Positions 41,933 through 51,004 of a stretch of 64,000 nucleotides of DNA are shown here, in pieces. Location: contig NZ_CP118480.1 of NCBI RefSeq assembly GCF_030450055.1, forward strand, positions 737,415 through 801,414, read 5' to 3'. Below the pieces are notes generated by a model, which was not told the origin of the DNA, made no database searches, and was given only the letters and a program-made list of their open reading frames with translations. Numbering within the stretch: the first letter of the stretch is position 1; each line of letters starts with the position of its first letter. Origin of the DNA: Gallaecimonas kandeliae (GTDB lineage Bacteria; Pseudomonadota; Gammaproteobacteria; Enterobacterales; Gallaecimonadaceae). A program made the position numbers and the translations under genes.

Positions 41933-42787
41933 ATGGCCAACGAAAATGACTTGCTTGCATCCTTGATCGACAAGATCAAGAAGAATGCCCTGATACTCCC
42001 CACACTGCCGGAAGTGGCCCTGCAGGTACGCACTGCCACCGAGAAAAACGAGATCTCCATGGAAGAGCTGGCGGACATCATCCGCCAGGATCCGGCCCTG
42101 GCCGCCCGCGTGATCAAGGTCGCCAACAGCGCCCATTACCGCCGCGCCATGCCGGTGGATTCCATCCAAGGCGCCCTGGCGCGCATCGGCATGCAGCAGA
42201 TCCGTTCCCTGGTGACGGCGGCGGCCATGCAGCAGCTCTTCATCTGCACCCACCCCATCATCGAGGATGTGATGATGGGCGAGTGGGAGGAGAGCGTCTG
42301 CGTCTCCTCAGCTGCCTGCCTGCTGCTCAAGGACTACCTGGCCCGCGGCGGCGCCAACCCCAGGAACCTGACGGTGGACGGCGCCCAGCTGTCCGGCCTT
42401 ATCCATAACATAGGGGTGCTGCCGATACTGGCGGAAGCCGAGGAGATGCCGGACGCCATCACCAGCCCCTACCTGCTCAAGAAGGTGCTCAACCGCCTGG
42501 CCCAGCCCCTGGGGCTCAACATACTGCGCAACTGGGGCTTCGGCGAAGACCAGCTCAAGGTGGTGAAATACTGGAAGGACGGGGCCTACGACGCCAGCGA
42601 ACCCGACTATGCCAGCTTCGTGCGCCTCGGCGCCCTGGCCTGTGGCCTCTTGCAGCGCCATGGCCTGGATACCGAAGCCCTGACCAAGGACGCCGTGGCC
42701 AAGGGGTTGCTGCGCAGCGAGACCTACTTCGACGAGCCGGCCTTCACCGAGCCCTTCAACGAGTTGAAGGAAGCCTTCGACCTCTAA
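41933..42787 (+). CDS. HDOD-domain protein (284 aa)
   Basis: The HDOD core is visible in LPTLPEVALQVRTATEK... LADIIRQDPALAARVIKVANSAHYRRAMPVDSI and IGMQQIRSLVTAAAMQQLF; the HD residues are degenerate (LSGLIHNIGVL). HDOD proteins are signalling adaptors linked to c-di-GMP, chemotaxis or stress. ATG at 41933 chosen; the longer frame from 41897 is possible. No signalling partner domain present. Confidence 0.82.
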   Translation: MANENDLLASLIDKIKKNALILPTLPEVALQVRTATEKNEISMEELADIIRQDPALAARVIKVANSAHYRRAMPVDSIQGALARIGMQQIRSLVTAAAMQQLFICTHPIIEDVMMGEWEESVCVSSAACLLLKDYLARGGANPRNLTVDGAQLSGLIHNIGVLPILAEAEEMPDAITSPYLLKKVLNRLAQPLGLNILRNWGFGEDQLKVVKYWKDGAYDASEPDYASFVRLGALACGLLQRHGLDTEALTKDAVAKGLLRSETYFDEPAFTEPFNELKEAFDL

Positions 42788-42789
42788 AT

Positions 42790-42814
42790 AAAAAACGCGG
42801 CCCAGGCCGCGTTT
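42790..42814. terminator. Terminator between HDOD and rdgC genes
   Basis: AAAAAACGCGGCC CA GGCCGCGTTT stem between convergent genes. Confidence 0.82.
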
Positions 42815-42838
42815 CTTGTCACTGGAGCAAGGCCCGCC

Positions 42839-43750
42839 TTACGCCAATTGGTCGGCTTCGCCGCCCAGGGCATTGATCAATTCCGGGATGAATTCCTCGA
42901 AGGTGCGGGTCATCAGCAGGAAGTCGGCGTCGAGGCGGGCAGCCTTGTCAGCGCCGTCGATGTCGTCGTTCTCTTCCCGCAGCAGGTCGGCGAACTTCAC
43001 CCTCTTGATGGCCAGGTTCTCGTCCAGCACGAAGGACAGCTTGTCCGGGTAGGACAGGGCCAGCTTGGACACCAGCCGCTGGTTGTCGAGGATGGTGCTG
43101 ATCTCCTCGTCATTGAGGGCCTGCTTCTTGGTGCGGATCACCCCGCCTTCTTCCAGCAGGGACTTGAACTCGGCCTCGTCTTCCACCTCGAAGGGGGCCG
43201 GGGCCTGGGTCTTGAGCCAGTCGGTGAGGCTGGCGGCCACAGGCGTGGCGGCGGCGAGCGGGGTGACCGGCAGGGAGCCGATGGACTTGCGCAGCAGTCC
43301 CAGCACTTCCTCGGCGCGGGCGGCGGCGGAGCTGTCCACCACCACCAGGCCCAGCTTCTCGCTGATATAGGCATAGGTGAAGCGGGAGCGCACGAAGGCC
43401 CGCGGCAGCAGGCTGGTCATGATCTCTTCCTTCATGGCCTGCTTTTCCTTGCGGCCCACGGGGCGGCCCTGGGCCTGCTCTATCTCGGCCACCTTCTCGT
43501 CCAGGGCTTCCTTGACCACGCCGCCGGGCAGCAGTTTTTCTTCCTGGCGCACGCAGATCAGCCAGCTGCCGTCCCCAAAGTGGGCCAGCTCGCCGTTCTC
43601 GCGGCGGTTGACCGGGTTCACGAAGCCGTAGCGGGCGATGTCCTGGCTACCGCAGGGGCTGAAGCGGTTGGCGGCGAGCTGGTCGGGAAAGCCGCCGTCC
43701 AGGGCCAGGGGCTTGGTGAGACGGTACAACAGCAGATTCTTAAACCACAT
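42839..43750 (-). CDS. rdgC: Recombination-associated protein RdgC (303 aa)
   Basis: MWFKNLLLYRLTKPL at the start, QDIARYGFVNPVNRR, and the helical tail with KEEIMTSLLPRAFVRSRFT identify RdgC, a DNA-binding ring protein that limits RecA loading. Full length for the family. Single gene; start well matched to relatives. Confidence 0.93.
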   Translation of the reverse strand: MWFKNLLLYRLTKPLALDGGFPDQLAANRFSPCGSQDIARYGFVNPVNRRENGELAHFGDGSWLICVRQEEKLLPGGVVKEALDEKVAEIEQAQGRPVGRKEKQAMKEEIMTSLLPRAFVRSRFTYAYISEKLGLVVVDSSAAARAEEVLGLLRKSIGSLPVTPLAAATPVAASLTDWLKTQAPAPFEVEDEAEFKSLLEEGGVIRTKKQALNDEEISTILDNQRLVSKLALSYPDKLSFVLDENLAIKRVKFADLLREENDDIDGADKAARLDADFLLMTRTFEEFIPELINALGGEADQLA

Positions 43751-43925
43751 GGCTTGTCCTTGGCTGGGGGCGAAGGGCCTGAGTATAGGGAAGGGGACTG
43801 CCGGGTAAAAGCGTTTCTAAATGCCATGCAGGTCACATTTTTGCGGTTTGGCTGCCCGGCGGCCGGTGCTAGACTGCCGCCCTTTGCGCCGTCCCTGGCG
43901 GCGCGCGGCTTCTTTGACAACAAGC

Positions 43926-45401
43926 ATGACAGCCATGGACAAGAATCACGATCTGCTGACGTCGGCGTTTTCCTACCTCAGCAGCGCCATCGACTGGCTC
44001 AACGGCCTGCTCTGGGGCTCTGTACTGATCTACCTGCTGATCGGTGTCGGCCTCTACTTCACCCTGCGCCTCAAGTTCATCCAGCTGCGCCATTTCGGCC
44101 ACATGTTCTCGGTGCTGCGCCACTCCCGCCACGGCGACAAGAACGGCGTCTCCTCCTTCCAGGCCCTCTGCACCTCCCTGGCGGCCCGGGTCGGCACCGG
44201 CAACCTGGCCGGCGTGGCCGTGGCCCTGACCCTGGGCGGCCCCGGCGCCATCTTCTGGATGTGGCTGATCGCCTTCATCGGCATGAGCACCAGCTTTGTG
44301 GAAAGCACCCTGGCCCAGCTGTTCAAACAGAAGGACAGCCACGGCGCCTTCCGCGGCGGCCCCGCCTACTACATGGAGCGCGGCCTCAAGGCCCGCTGGA
44401 TGGGCGTGCTCTTCGCCTTCTGCCTGATCCTGGCCTTCGGCCTGGTGTTCTGCGCCGTCCAGTCCAACTCCATAGCCCAGGCCGCCCACGCCGCCTTCGA
44501 CATGCCCCGCTGGGCCGTGGGCGTGGCCGTGGTGGCCCTGACCGCCTTGGTGATCTTCGGCGGCCTGCGCACCATCGCCGGCGTCGCCGAGATAGTGGTG
44601 CCCTTCATGGCCTTCGGCTACCTGGCCGTGGCCCTGGTGGTGGTGGCCATGAACATCCATGAAGTGCCGGCGGTGTTCAGCCTCATCATCAAGTCCGCCT
44701 TCGGCCTCAAGGAAGCGACGGCCGGCGCAGCCGGTTACGGCATGGCCCAGGCCATGATGCAGGGCATGAAGCGCGGCCTCTTTTCCAACGAGGCGGGCAT
44801 GGGTTCCGCTCCCAACGCTGCCGCCACCGCCAGCCCGACACCACCGCACCCGGCCTCCCAGGGCTATGTACAGATGCTGGGGGTCTTCGTCGACACCCTG
44901 GTGATCTGCACCGCCACCGCCGCCATCATCCTCACCTCCGGGGTGGATATCAGCGGCGGCATGGAAGGGGTGACCCTGACCCAGACGGCCCTGAGTTCCC
45001 AGGTGGGCAACTGGGGCAACGGCTTCGTGGCCGTGGCGCTGTTCTTCTTCGCCTTCACCTCGATCATGGCCAACTACTACTACGCCGAGATCAACGTCAG
45101 CTTCCTGGCCCCCGGCTCCGACAACGCCATCCGCGTCTACCGTTTCCTGGCCCTGGGGATGGTGATGTTCGGCGCCATCGGCGAGCTGCCCATCGTCTGG
45201 GCCATGGCGGACGTGGCCATGGCGCTGATGGCCATCGTCAACCTGGTGGCCATACTGCTGCTGTCCGGCATCGCCTTCAAACTGGCCCGGGACTACAACT
45301 GCCAGCGCGCCGCCGGCAAGACCCCCTTCTTCGACGTGCGCAAGTTCCCCGAGCTCAAGAGCCGCCTGGCTCCCGGTGTCTGGGAACAGGAAAAGCCCTG
45401 A
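43926..45401 (+). CDS. Sodium:alanine/glycine symporter, AGCS family (491 aa)
   Basis: Eleven or so helices with the family signature FQALCTSLAARVGTGNLAGVA and FRGGPAYYMERGL; further conserved are GLFSNEAGMGSAPNAAATA and the C-terminal helices. It imports alanine or glycine with sodium. The start is uncertain: ATG at 43926 or 43935, neither with a strong ribosome site; the frame is open to 43821. Confidence 0.88.
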   Translation: MTAMDKNHDLLTSAFSYLSSAIDWLNGLLWGSVLIYLLIGVGLYFTLRLKFIQLRHFGHMFSVLRHSRHGDKNGVSSFQALCTSLAARVGTGNLAGVAVALTLGGPGAIFWMWLIAFIGMSTSFVESTLAQLFKQKDSHGAFRGGPAYYMERGLKARWMGVLFAFCLILAFGLVFCAVQSNSIAQAAHAAFDMPRWAVGVAVVALTALVIFGGLRTIAGVAEIVVPFMAFGYLAVALVVVAMNIHEVPAVFSLIIKSAFGLKEATAGAAGYGMAQAMMQGMKRGLFSNEAGMGSAPNAAATASPTPPHPASQGYVQMLGVFVDTLVICTATAAIILTSGVDISGGMEGVTLTQTALSSQVGNWGNGFVAVALFFFAFTSIMANYYYAEINVSFLAPGSDNAIRVYRFLALGMVMFGAIGELPIVWAMADVAMALMAIVNLVAILLLSGIAFKLARDYNCQRAAGKTPFFDVRKFPELKSRLAPGVWEQEKP

Positions 45402-45420
45402 GCGAAGGCGGCAATCGACA

Positions 45421-45450
45421 AAGGCGGCCCATGATGGGCCGCCTTTTTTG
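45421..45450 (+). terminator. Terminator of the symporter gene
   Basis: GGCGGCCC ATGAT GGGCCGCC followed by TTTTTTG. Confidence 0.85.
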
Positions 45451-45486
45451 TTATAGTGCCAGCGCTGTTTTCAACGGAGTTGCCCC

Positions 45487-46263
45487 ATGTTGATGCTGGT
45501 ATCCCCGGCCAAGTCCCTGGATTTCGAGACGCCCCCCACCACCGATCATGCCAGCCAGCCCGAGCTGCTGGACCATTCGCAGGCATTGATCGAGGTCTGC
45601 CGTACCCTGACCCCGGCCCAGCTCTCCAGCCTGATGAGCATCTCCGACAAGCTGGCCGGCCTCAACGCCGCCCGCTTCGCCGACTGGCAGCTGCCCTTCA
45701 CCCCGGCCAACGCCAAGCAGGCCATGCTGGCCTTCACCGGCGACGTCTACACCGGCCTGGACGCAGGTAGCCTCGACGACAAGGGCCAGGCCTATGTGCA
45801 GAAACACCTGCGCATCCTCTCCGGCCTCTACGGGCTCTTGAAGCCTCTGGACCTCATCCAGGCCTACCGCCTGGAGATGGGCACCAGCCTCAAAAACCCC
45901 CGCGGCAAGGATCTCTATGCCTTCTGGGGCGAGCTGATCACCGCCAAGGTCAACGAGGCTTTGGCCCAGAGCGGCAACATTGAGCTGGTGAACCTGGCCT
46001 CCACCGAGTACTTCAAGTCGGTCAAACCCAGGCAGGTGCAGGGCAGGCTTATCACCCCAGTGTTCAAGGACGAGAAGAACGGGAAGTATAAGATCATCAG
46101 CTTCTACGCCAAGAAGGCGAGGGGCATGATGGTGCGCTACGCCGCCGACAACAACGTCCAGCAGGCCGAGGCGCTCAAGGCCTTCGACTACGGCGGCTAC
46201 TGCTACAGCCCGGAGCAGTCCAAGGGCGACACCTGGGTCTTCCTGCGGCACCAGCAGGATTAA
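45487..46263 (+). CDS. yaaA: Peroxide stress protein YaaA (258 aa)
   Basis: A full-length DUF328/YaaA protein: [68 protein letters not shown] and [14 protein letters not shown]. In E. coli it lowers intracellular free iron during peroxide stress. Single gene ended by a terminator. Confidence 0.93.
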   Translation: MLMLVSPAKSLDFETPPTTDHASQPELLDHSQALIEVCRTLTPAQLSSLMSISDKLAGLNAARFADWQLPFTPANAKQAMLAFTGDVYTGLDAGSLDDKGQAYVQKHLRILSGLYGLLKPLDLIQAYRLEMGTSLKNPRGKDLYAFWGELITAKVNEALAQSGNIELVNLASTEYFKSVKPRQVQGRLITPVFKDEKNGKYKIISFYAKKARGMMVRYAADNNVQQAEALKAFDYGGYCYSPEQSKGDTWVFLRHQQD

Positions 46264-46290
46264 AAAAAGCCGGCATCAGCCGGCTTTTTT
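46262..46290. terminator. Terminator between yaaA and the secreted nuclease gene
   Basis: AAAAAAAGCCGGC ATCA GCCGGCTTTTTT, bidirectional. Confidence 0.85.
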
Positions 46291-46294
46291 GTAC

Positions 46295-47881
46295 TCAGGG
46301 GCAGCTGGCCCCGAAGATGCTTTGGATCCACTCGGGGTGGTCGATGAAGGGGTTGCGGTTGTGCTGGCGCTCGAAGACGCGGGCGTTGCGGCGGCGCTCC
46401 CAATCGGAGACCGGATCCTGGGCGGCCCACTGCACCAGGGTGCAGAGCTTGCCCAGTTCGGCGCCGCTGGTGCCGGTGTGGTCTACCAGGGTCAGATCCG
46501 GAACCCCGGAGCCGTCGTTACCCTCATAGCGCACGTCCATGTAGAACAGCATCCGCGCCACGTCGCCCTTGACGTTGTCGGACGGCTCGAAGCTGTCGTC
46601 GTCGGTCTTGTTGCTGGGGGATTCGGCGAGCGGCGTGCCGCCCATGTCGAAGTCCTTGTTGGAGCGGGCGCTGTTGATGGTGACGTCGGCCGGGCGCAGG
46701 TGGTTGATGTCGGTGTAGGCCCATTGACTGGAATCGGGGAAGCCGTGGCTCTTGGCCCAGACGTGTTCGCGGTTCCAGGCGTCGGGGTCATTGCTTTGGC
46801 CGGCGCGCATGCTCTTGGGCTCGGAGCGACCGGAGTAGAGCAGTATGACGTTGTTGGTGTTGTTGGGATCCTCGTCGGTGTATTCCAGCTGGTCCCAGAC
46901 CTGGGTGTAGGTGAAATGCACCTGGTTCTGTTGCAGCAGGGCATTCAGGGCGACGCGCAGATCGTTGCCGGTCTTGCCGAGCACGGGAGCGTAGTAGTCG
47001 TCGGTGCTGCCACCGGTTCCGCCAGTGCTGCCACCAGTGCTGCCGGCATCGAAGCTGGCGGTGAGGCTCACGCCACTGTAGCTGGCATAGGAGTAGAGCT
47101 CGACATAGACACGGCCGGTAGCGTTGACCTGGCAGCTCTCGTTGGTGGTGTCGGAGATGGAGCGGCAGTCATAGTCGTTGGTGGTGGGGGCGGAGCCGGC
47201 CTTGACGTAAAGGTCGGCATCGCCGCTGCCGCCACTGCTGGTGATGGTCACCGGGGCCTGGGTCACGTCGATATAGAAGCTCAGGCTTTGGCCTGTGCTG
47301 GCGGCCAGGTTTGTCTTGGCCACGCCGTTGTCCAGGGCCTGGCCTGACTGCTGGCCGCTACCGCCGCAGTCGCTGGCCAGGGGGCCTGTGCCGGGGCTGC
47401 CGGCGTTGCTGGCCACTTGCCAGTCACTCTGGGTGCTGGCGGCCGTGAACTGGCTGCGGTAGAGGGCGACGTTGGTCGCGTTGAGGGTCCAGCCGGAGAG
47501 GCCGCCTTCCCAGGCCACCTGATCCACTACGGCGCTGCCTTGCAGCAGCTGCACATAGTCGCCGGAGTTGCCGAGCGCCAGGGTCATGCCGCTGATGTCC
47601 GGCTGCTGGCCGAAGAGGGCGGCGAAGCCGGCACTGTCACGGGCTACGGTCAGGTAGGCGCCGGGGGCCAGGGTGCCGCCCAGGGCGAAGGTGGTGTTGT
47701 TGTCCCTAAGGGCGTAGGCACTCAGGTCGATATCGCTGCAGCCGCTGTTGAAGAGCTCAACGAATTCCTCGGTATTGTCGTTGTTCGGAGCGTCGTAGAG
47801 CACTTCGCTCAGCATCAGTTGTGCCTGGGCCGCGCTTGCCAGCAGCCCCAGGCTCATTCCCAAAAGCCATTTTGTTTTCAT
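46295..47881 (-). CDS. Secreted ExeM-like nuclease: lamin-tail + PPC + endonuclease I (528 aa)
   Basis: Signal peptide to AAQA; a lamin-tail domain (LMLSEVLYDAPNNDNTEEFVELFNSG... about 21-150); a pre-peptidase C-terminal (PPC) beta domain (about 195-285, SFYIDVTQAPVTITSSGGSGDADLYV); a Gly/Ser/Thr linker with two imperfect GGSTG repeats; and a NucM/EndA-type nuclease (about 300-528) with NREHVWAKSHGFP (HNH-like His), DINHLRPADVTINSARSNKDF and the C-terminal end NPFIDHPEWI. Shewanella ExeM is a comparable eDNA nuclease. Probably secreted, taking DNA for nutrition or biofilm control. Confidence 0.85.
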   Translation of the reverse strand: MKTKWLLGMSLGLLASAAQAQLMLSEVLYDAPNNDNTEEFVELFNSGCSDIDLSAYALRDNNTTFALGGTLAPGAYLTVARDSAGFAALFGQQPDISGMTLALGNSGDYVQLLQGSAVVDQVAWEGGLSGWTLNATNVALYRSQFTAASTQSDWQVASNAGSPGTGPLASDCGGSGQQSGQALDNGVAKTNLAASTGQSLSFYIDVTQAPVTITSSGGSGDADLYVKAGSAPTTNDYDCRSISDTTNESCQVNATGRVYVELYSYASYSGVSLTASFDAGSTGGSTGGTGGSTDDYYAPVLGKTGNDLRVALNALLQQNQVHFTYTQVWDQLEYTDEDPNNTNNVILLYSGRSEPKSMRAGQSNDPDAWNREHVWAKSHGFPDSSQWAYTDINHLRPADVTINSARSNKDFDMGGTPLAESPSNKTDDDSFEPSDNVKGDVARMLFYMDVRYEGNDGSGVPDLTLVDHTGTSGAELGKLCTLVQWAAQDPVSDWERRRNARVFERQHNRNPFIDHPEWIQSIFGASCP

Positions 47882-48088
47882 TGTCTTAGTTCCTGTTATG
47901 TCCTCAGGTGCTTATGCACCGGGGGCACTTGATAACCAGTTGTTAACCTTTCGGCAAGAGCACGGGGACCTTTTTAGGCAATTTTGCGTGAAGGATCTTC
48001 AAAAATTCATAAAAGGGGGGCGAACAGGGGGCTTTGGGGCCTTAGGCCGGTGTTAACATTGAGGGGCTTTTGGAACAGGAACCAGCAT

Positions 48089-50023
48089 ATGAATAAGACC
48101 CTGACAGGGGCACTGGCTCTGTTGTTGGCTTGCTCGGCCCAGGGAGAAACCCTCAAGCTGCGCCTGCTGGAGACAGCCGATCTCCACGCCAACATGATGA
48201 ATTTCAATTACTTCACGGGTGAGACAGACGACACCCTGGGCTTCGTCAAGACGGCGACCCTCATTCGCCGTGCCAGGGCCGAGGCCAAGAACAGCCTCCT
48301 GGTGGAAAATGGCGACCTGCTGCAAGGCACTGCCCTTGGCGATTACGTGGCCAAGGTGGCGGGGCTCAAACCGGGAGAAGTACATCCCGTCTTCAAGGCC
48401 CTCAACCTGCTGGACTACCAGGTGGGCAACCTCGGTAACCACGACTTCAATTTCGGCCTGCCTTTCCTCCTGCAAAGCCTCAGGGGGGCCAATTTTCCCT
48501 ACATTAGCGCCAACCTCTTTGTGGACGACGGCGACGGCAACCCGGCCAACGACAAGCCGCTGCTGCGCCAATACCTGATCAAGGACTACGCCTTTATCGA
48601 CGAGGCGGGCCAGCCCCAGCACCTCAAGGTGGGCTTCATCGGCTTCGTGCCGCCGCAGATCCTGCAGTGGGACGCCGCCAACCTCAAAGGCAAGGTCGAA
48701 GTGCGGGACATGGTGGACGTGGCCAGGGAACTGGTGCCGAAGATGAAGGCACAAGGCGCCGACATCATCATCGCCATTCCCCATGCCGGCCTCAATGCCG
48801 CTCCCCGCCAGGGCCTGGACGAGAACGCCGGTTACTACCTCAGCCAGGTGCCGGGTATCGACGCCCTGCTGCTGGGCCACGCCCATGCCGACTTCCCAGG
48901 GCCGCGTTATGCCGGGCTGCCCGGTGTGGACATGGTCAAGGGCACCATCAACGGGGTGGCGGCGGTGATGCCGGGCTTCTGGGGCAATCATCTGGGGGTG
49001 CTGGACCTGACCCTGGACAAGGGCCCGCAAGGCTGGCGGGTGCTGGACAGCCAGTCTTCCCTGCGGGCCATTTCCCGGCGCGAACAGGGTGAGCTGGTCT
49101 GCCTGGTACCGGAAGACAAGGCGGTGGCCCAGGCGGTGGCCAAGGTGCATGCCGCCACCCAGGCCTGGGTGGCACAGCCCTTAAGCCATGTCGACGGCGA
49201 TATCCAGAGCTACTTCGCGTTGGTCCAGGATTCCCCTGCGGTGCAGCTGGTCAATGACGCCCAGCGTTGGTACCTGGCGCGCCAGCTCAAGGGTGGCAAG
49301 CTGGCCGGGTTGCCCATACTGTCGGCGGCGGCCCCTTTCCGGGCCGGCAGCAGCGGGCCCAACGACTACAGCTTCGTGCCCAAGGGGGACATCGCCTACC
49401 GCAACGTGGCCGATCTCTACCTCTACCCCAACACGGCGGCGGTGCTGGAGCTGAGCGGCGCCGAGGTCCGGGAATGGTTGGAGCGCTCGGCCGGGCTCTT
49501 CAACCAGGTGGACGGTGCCAAGCTGGCCCCCCAGGAGCTGCTCGACCCCCGCTACCCCAGCTTCAACTTCGATGTCATCGACGGTGTCAGCTACCGCATC
49601 GACCTCAGCCAGCCCAGCCGCTACGACCTGGACGGCAAGCTGGTGGCGCCCGATGCCCATCGCATCCAGGCCTTGAGCTTCAAGGGCAAGCCAATTGATC
49701 CGCGGCAGCACTTCCTGCTGATCACCAACAACTATCGCGCCGGAGGCGGCGGCCACTTCCCGGGGGCGGACAGCCGTCACCTGGTGATGGCCAGTCCCGA
49801 CGAGAACCGCCAGATCCTCACCGACTTCTTGCAGAGCCACCCCGGTTACCAGCCCGAGGCGGACGGTAACTGGCAGCTCAGCGCCGGCGGCGCCAAGCCG
49901 GATCTGAGGTTCTGGTCCTCGGCCGATCCCAAAGCCAGGGCGGCGGCCCAGCGCAGCGGTCACCTGGAGCCCAGGGGCGAGGTCAACGACAAAGGCTACG
50001 GCCGCTACCGCTACCGCTTCTAG
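48089..50023 (+). CDS. cpdB: 2',3'-cyclic-nucleotide 2'-phosphodiesterase/3'-nucleotidase (644 aa)
   Basis: Signal peptide (MNKTLTGALALLLACSAQG), then a metallophosphoesterase domain with LLETADLHANM, VENGDLLQGTAL, LGNHDFNFGLPFL, IAIPHAGL and LLLGHAHADFPG, then a 5'-nucleotidase C-terminal domain with the base-stacking pattern ITNNYRAGGGGHFPG. Periplasmic; hydrolyses cyclic 2',3' nucleotides and 3'-nucleotides. Divergent from the nuclease gene. The start has AGGA 9 nt upstream; a longer frame from 47984 is unlikely. Confidence 0.92.
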   Translation: MNKTLTGALALLLACSAQGETLKLRLLETADLHANMMNFNYFTGETDDTLGFVKTATLIRRARAEAKNSLLVENGDLLQGTALGDYVAKVAGLKPGEVHPVFKALNLLDYQVGNLGNHDFNFGLPFLLQSLRGANFPYISANLFVDDGDGNPANDKPLLRQYLIKDYAFIDEAGQPQHLKVGFIGFVPPQILQWDAANLKGKVEVRDMVDVARELVPKMKAQGADIIIAIPHAGLNAAPRQGLDENAGYYLSQVPGIDALLLGHAHADFPGPRYAGLPGVDMVKGTINGVAAVMPGFWGNHLGVLDLTLDKGPQGWRVLDSQSSLRAISRREQGELVCLVPEDKAVAQAVAKVHAATQAWVAQPLSHVDGDIQSYFALVQDSPAVQLVNDAQRWYLARQLKGGKLAGLPILSAAAPFRAGSSGPNDYSFVPKGDIAYRNVADLYLYPNTAAVLELSGAEVREWLERSAGLFNQVDGAKLAPQELLDPRYPSFNFDVIDGVSYRIDLSQPSRYDLDGKLVAPDAHRIQALSFKGKPIDPRQHFLLITNNYRAGGGGHFPGADSRHLVMASPDENRQILTDFLQSHPGYQPEADGNWQLSAGGAKPDLRFWSSADPKARAAAQRSGHLEPRGEVNDKGYGRYRYRF

Positions 50024-50028
50024 CCCTG

Positions 50029-50400
50029 TTACTTGAGGACGCCATCCTTTTTCATCTTGCGGATGTCCAGGGGCTGGATGCGGCTGATGGGGCAGCGCTG
50101 GTTGTCGTAGAGGATGGCGTCATGGTCGCGCCTTACCTGGCTCATGCCGGAGGTGAAGCGCAGCACCGGGCTGCTGTCGTTGAAGAAGCAGGCGCCGATC
50201 ACCGTCACCAGCACGGCGCGGTTGGGGCTTTGCCAGAGCACTACCTGGTCCGGGTTCACCACCTCGAAGTGGCTGAAGCTGGGGCTGAAGATATCCAGGG
50301 TGTCGGCCTGGGCATAGTGCTGCCAGTCGATGGTGGCCTTGTCCCCCTGGCTGGCGCAGGCGGCCAGCAGCAGGGTCAGGCCTAGGCTGAGTATTCTCAT
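50029..50400 (-). CDS. DUF6491-type lipoprotein (123 aa)
   Basis: Lipobox LLLAAC (Cys15) and a small domain with two Cys (IGACFFND and YDNQRCPISRIQPLD), matching the DUF6491 pattern of conserved C-terminal CPISRI. Probably outer-membrane or periplasm anchored. Function unknown. Convergent with cpdB with 5 nt between them. Confidence 0.75.
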   Translation of the reverse strand: MRILSLGLTLLLAACASQGDKATIDWQHYAQADTLDIFSPSFSHFEVVNPDQVVLWQSPNRAVLVTVIGACFFNDSSPVLRFTSGMSQVRRDHDAILYDNQRCPISRIQPLDIRKMKKDGVLK

Positions 50401-50486
50401 GGCGTCCTCCCGGGATTTGGAGCCTGCATTGGTGACGTGGCAGGCCCGCCTGCCGTGACAAAAATATTTTCTGGGGGTGCTTCCCG

Positions 50487-50512
50487 GCCATTATCCGCCA
50501 GGTGATAATGGC
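50487..50512. promoter_or_regulatory. 9-bp perfect inverted repeat in the 50.4-50.6 kb intergenic region
   Basis: GCCATTATC (50487-50495) and GATAATGGC (50504-50512), 8 nt apart, lie between the divergent DUF6491 and cysteine-cluster genes. It could be an operator. A second palindrome GGCAGGC CC GCCTGCC is at 50439-50454. Confidence 0.35.
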
Positions 50513-50616
50513 GCGCCTTTCGCCGTTCCTCGGCGCCAGGCTGGCCGTCCGGCCATGTCTTTTGTGTTCTCAACAATTTCAGAATCTTACCTTATCAGGT
50601 GCGGAGCTTTTGCAGC

Positions 50617-50976
50617 ATGACTGTGGCTAATCCGTGCATTACCTGTGGTGCCTGCTGTGCCTATTTCCGGGTGTCCTTCTATTGGGCCGAAGCGGAAGTG
50701 GGCGGCGGCCTGGTGCCCGATGAACTGACCTCCCAGGTCAACCCTCATCTGAGTTGCATGAAGGGGACAGAAAGCCGCAACGGTTGCCGTTGCGTGGCGC
50801 TGTCCGGCGAGATAGGGCAGGCCACCGCCTGCTCCATGTACGAAAAGCGGCCCAGCCCCTGCCGGGAGTTCGAGTATTCGGGCTACCTTGGCGTGCCCAA
50901 CCCGGACTGCGACAAGGCCAGGGCCCATCACGGCCTGGCGGCCCTGCCCATCATCTGGGTGGAGCCGGCGGCATGA
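50617..50976 (+). CDS. YkgJ-family cysteine-cluster protein (119 aa)
   Basis: The clustered Cys pattern CITCGACC, then HLSC, GCRC, ACSMY, RPSPCREF and PNPDCDKAR is typical of YkgJ/CxxCxxCC proteins, thought to bind zinc or an iron-sulfur centre. ATG at 50617 has GGAG at a good distance. Function unknown. Ends at a terminator. Confidence 0.83.
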   Translation: MTVANPCITCGACCAYFRVSFYWAEAEVGGGLVPDELTSQVNPHLSCMKGTESRNGCRCVALSGEIGQATACSMYEKRPSPCREFEYSGYLGVPNPDCDKARAHHGLAALPIIWVEPAA

Positions 50977-51004
50977 AAAAGGGCAGCCTGGGCTGCCCTT
51001 TTCT
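50976..51004. terminator. Terminator between the cysteine-cluster gene and srmB
   Basis: AAAAAGGGCAGCC TG GGCTGCCCTTTT, bidirectional, between convergent genes. Confidence 0.85.
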
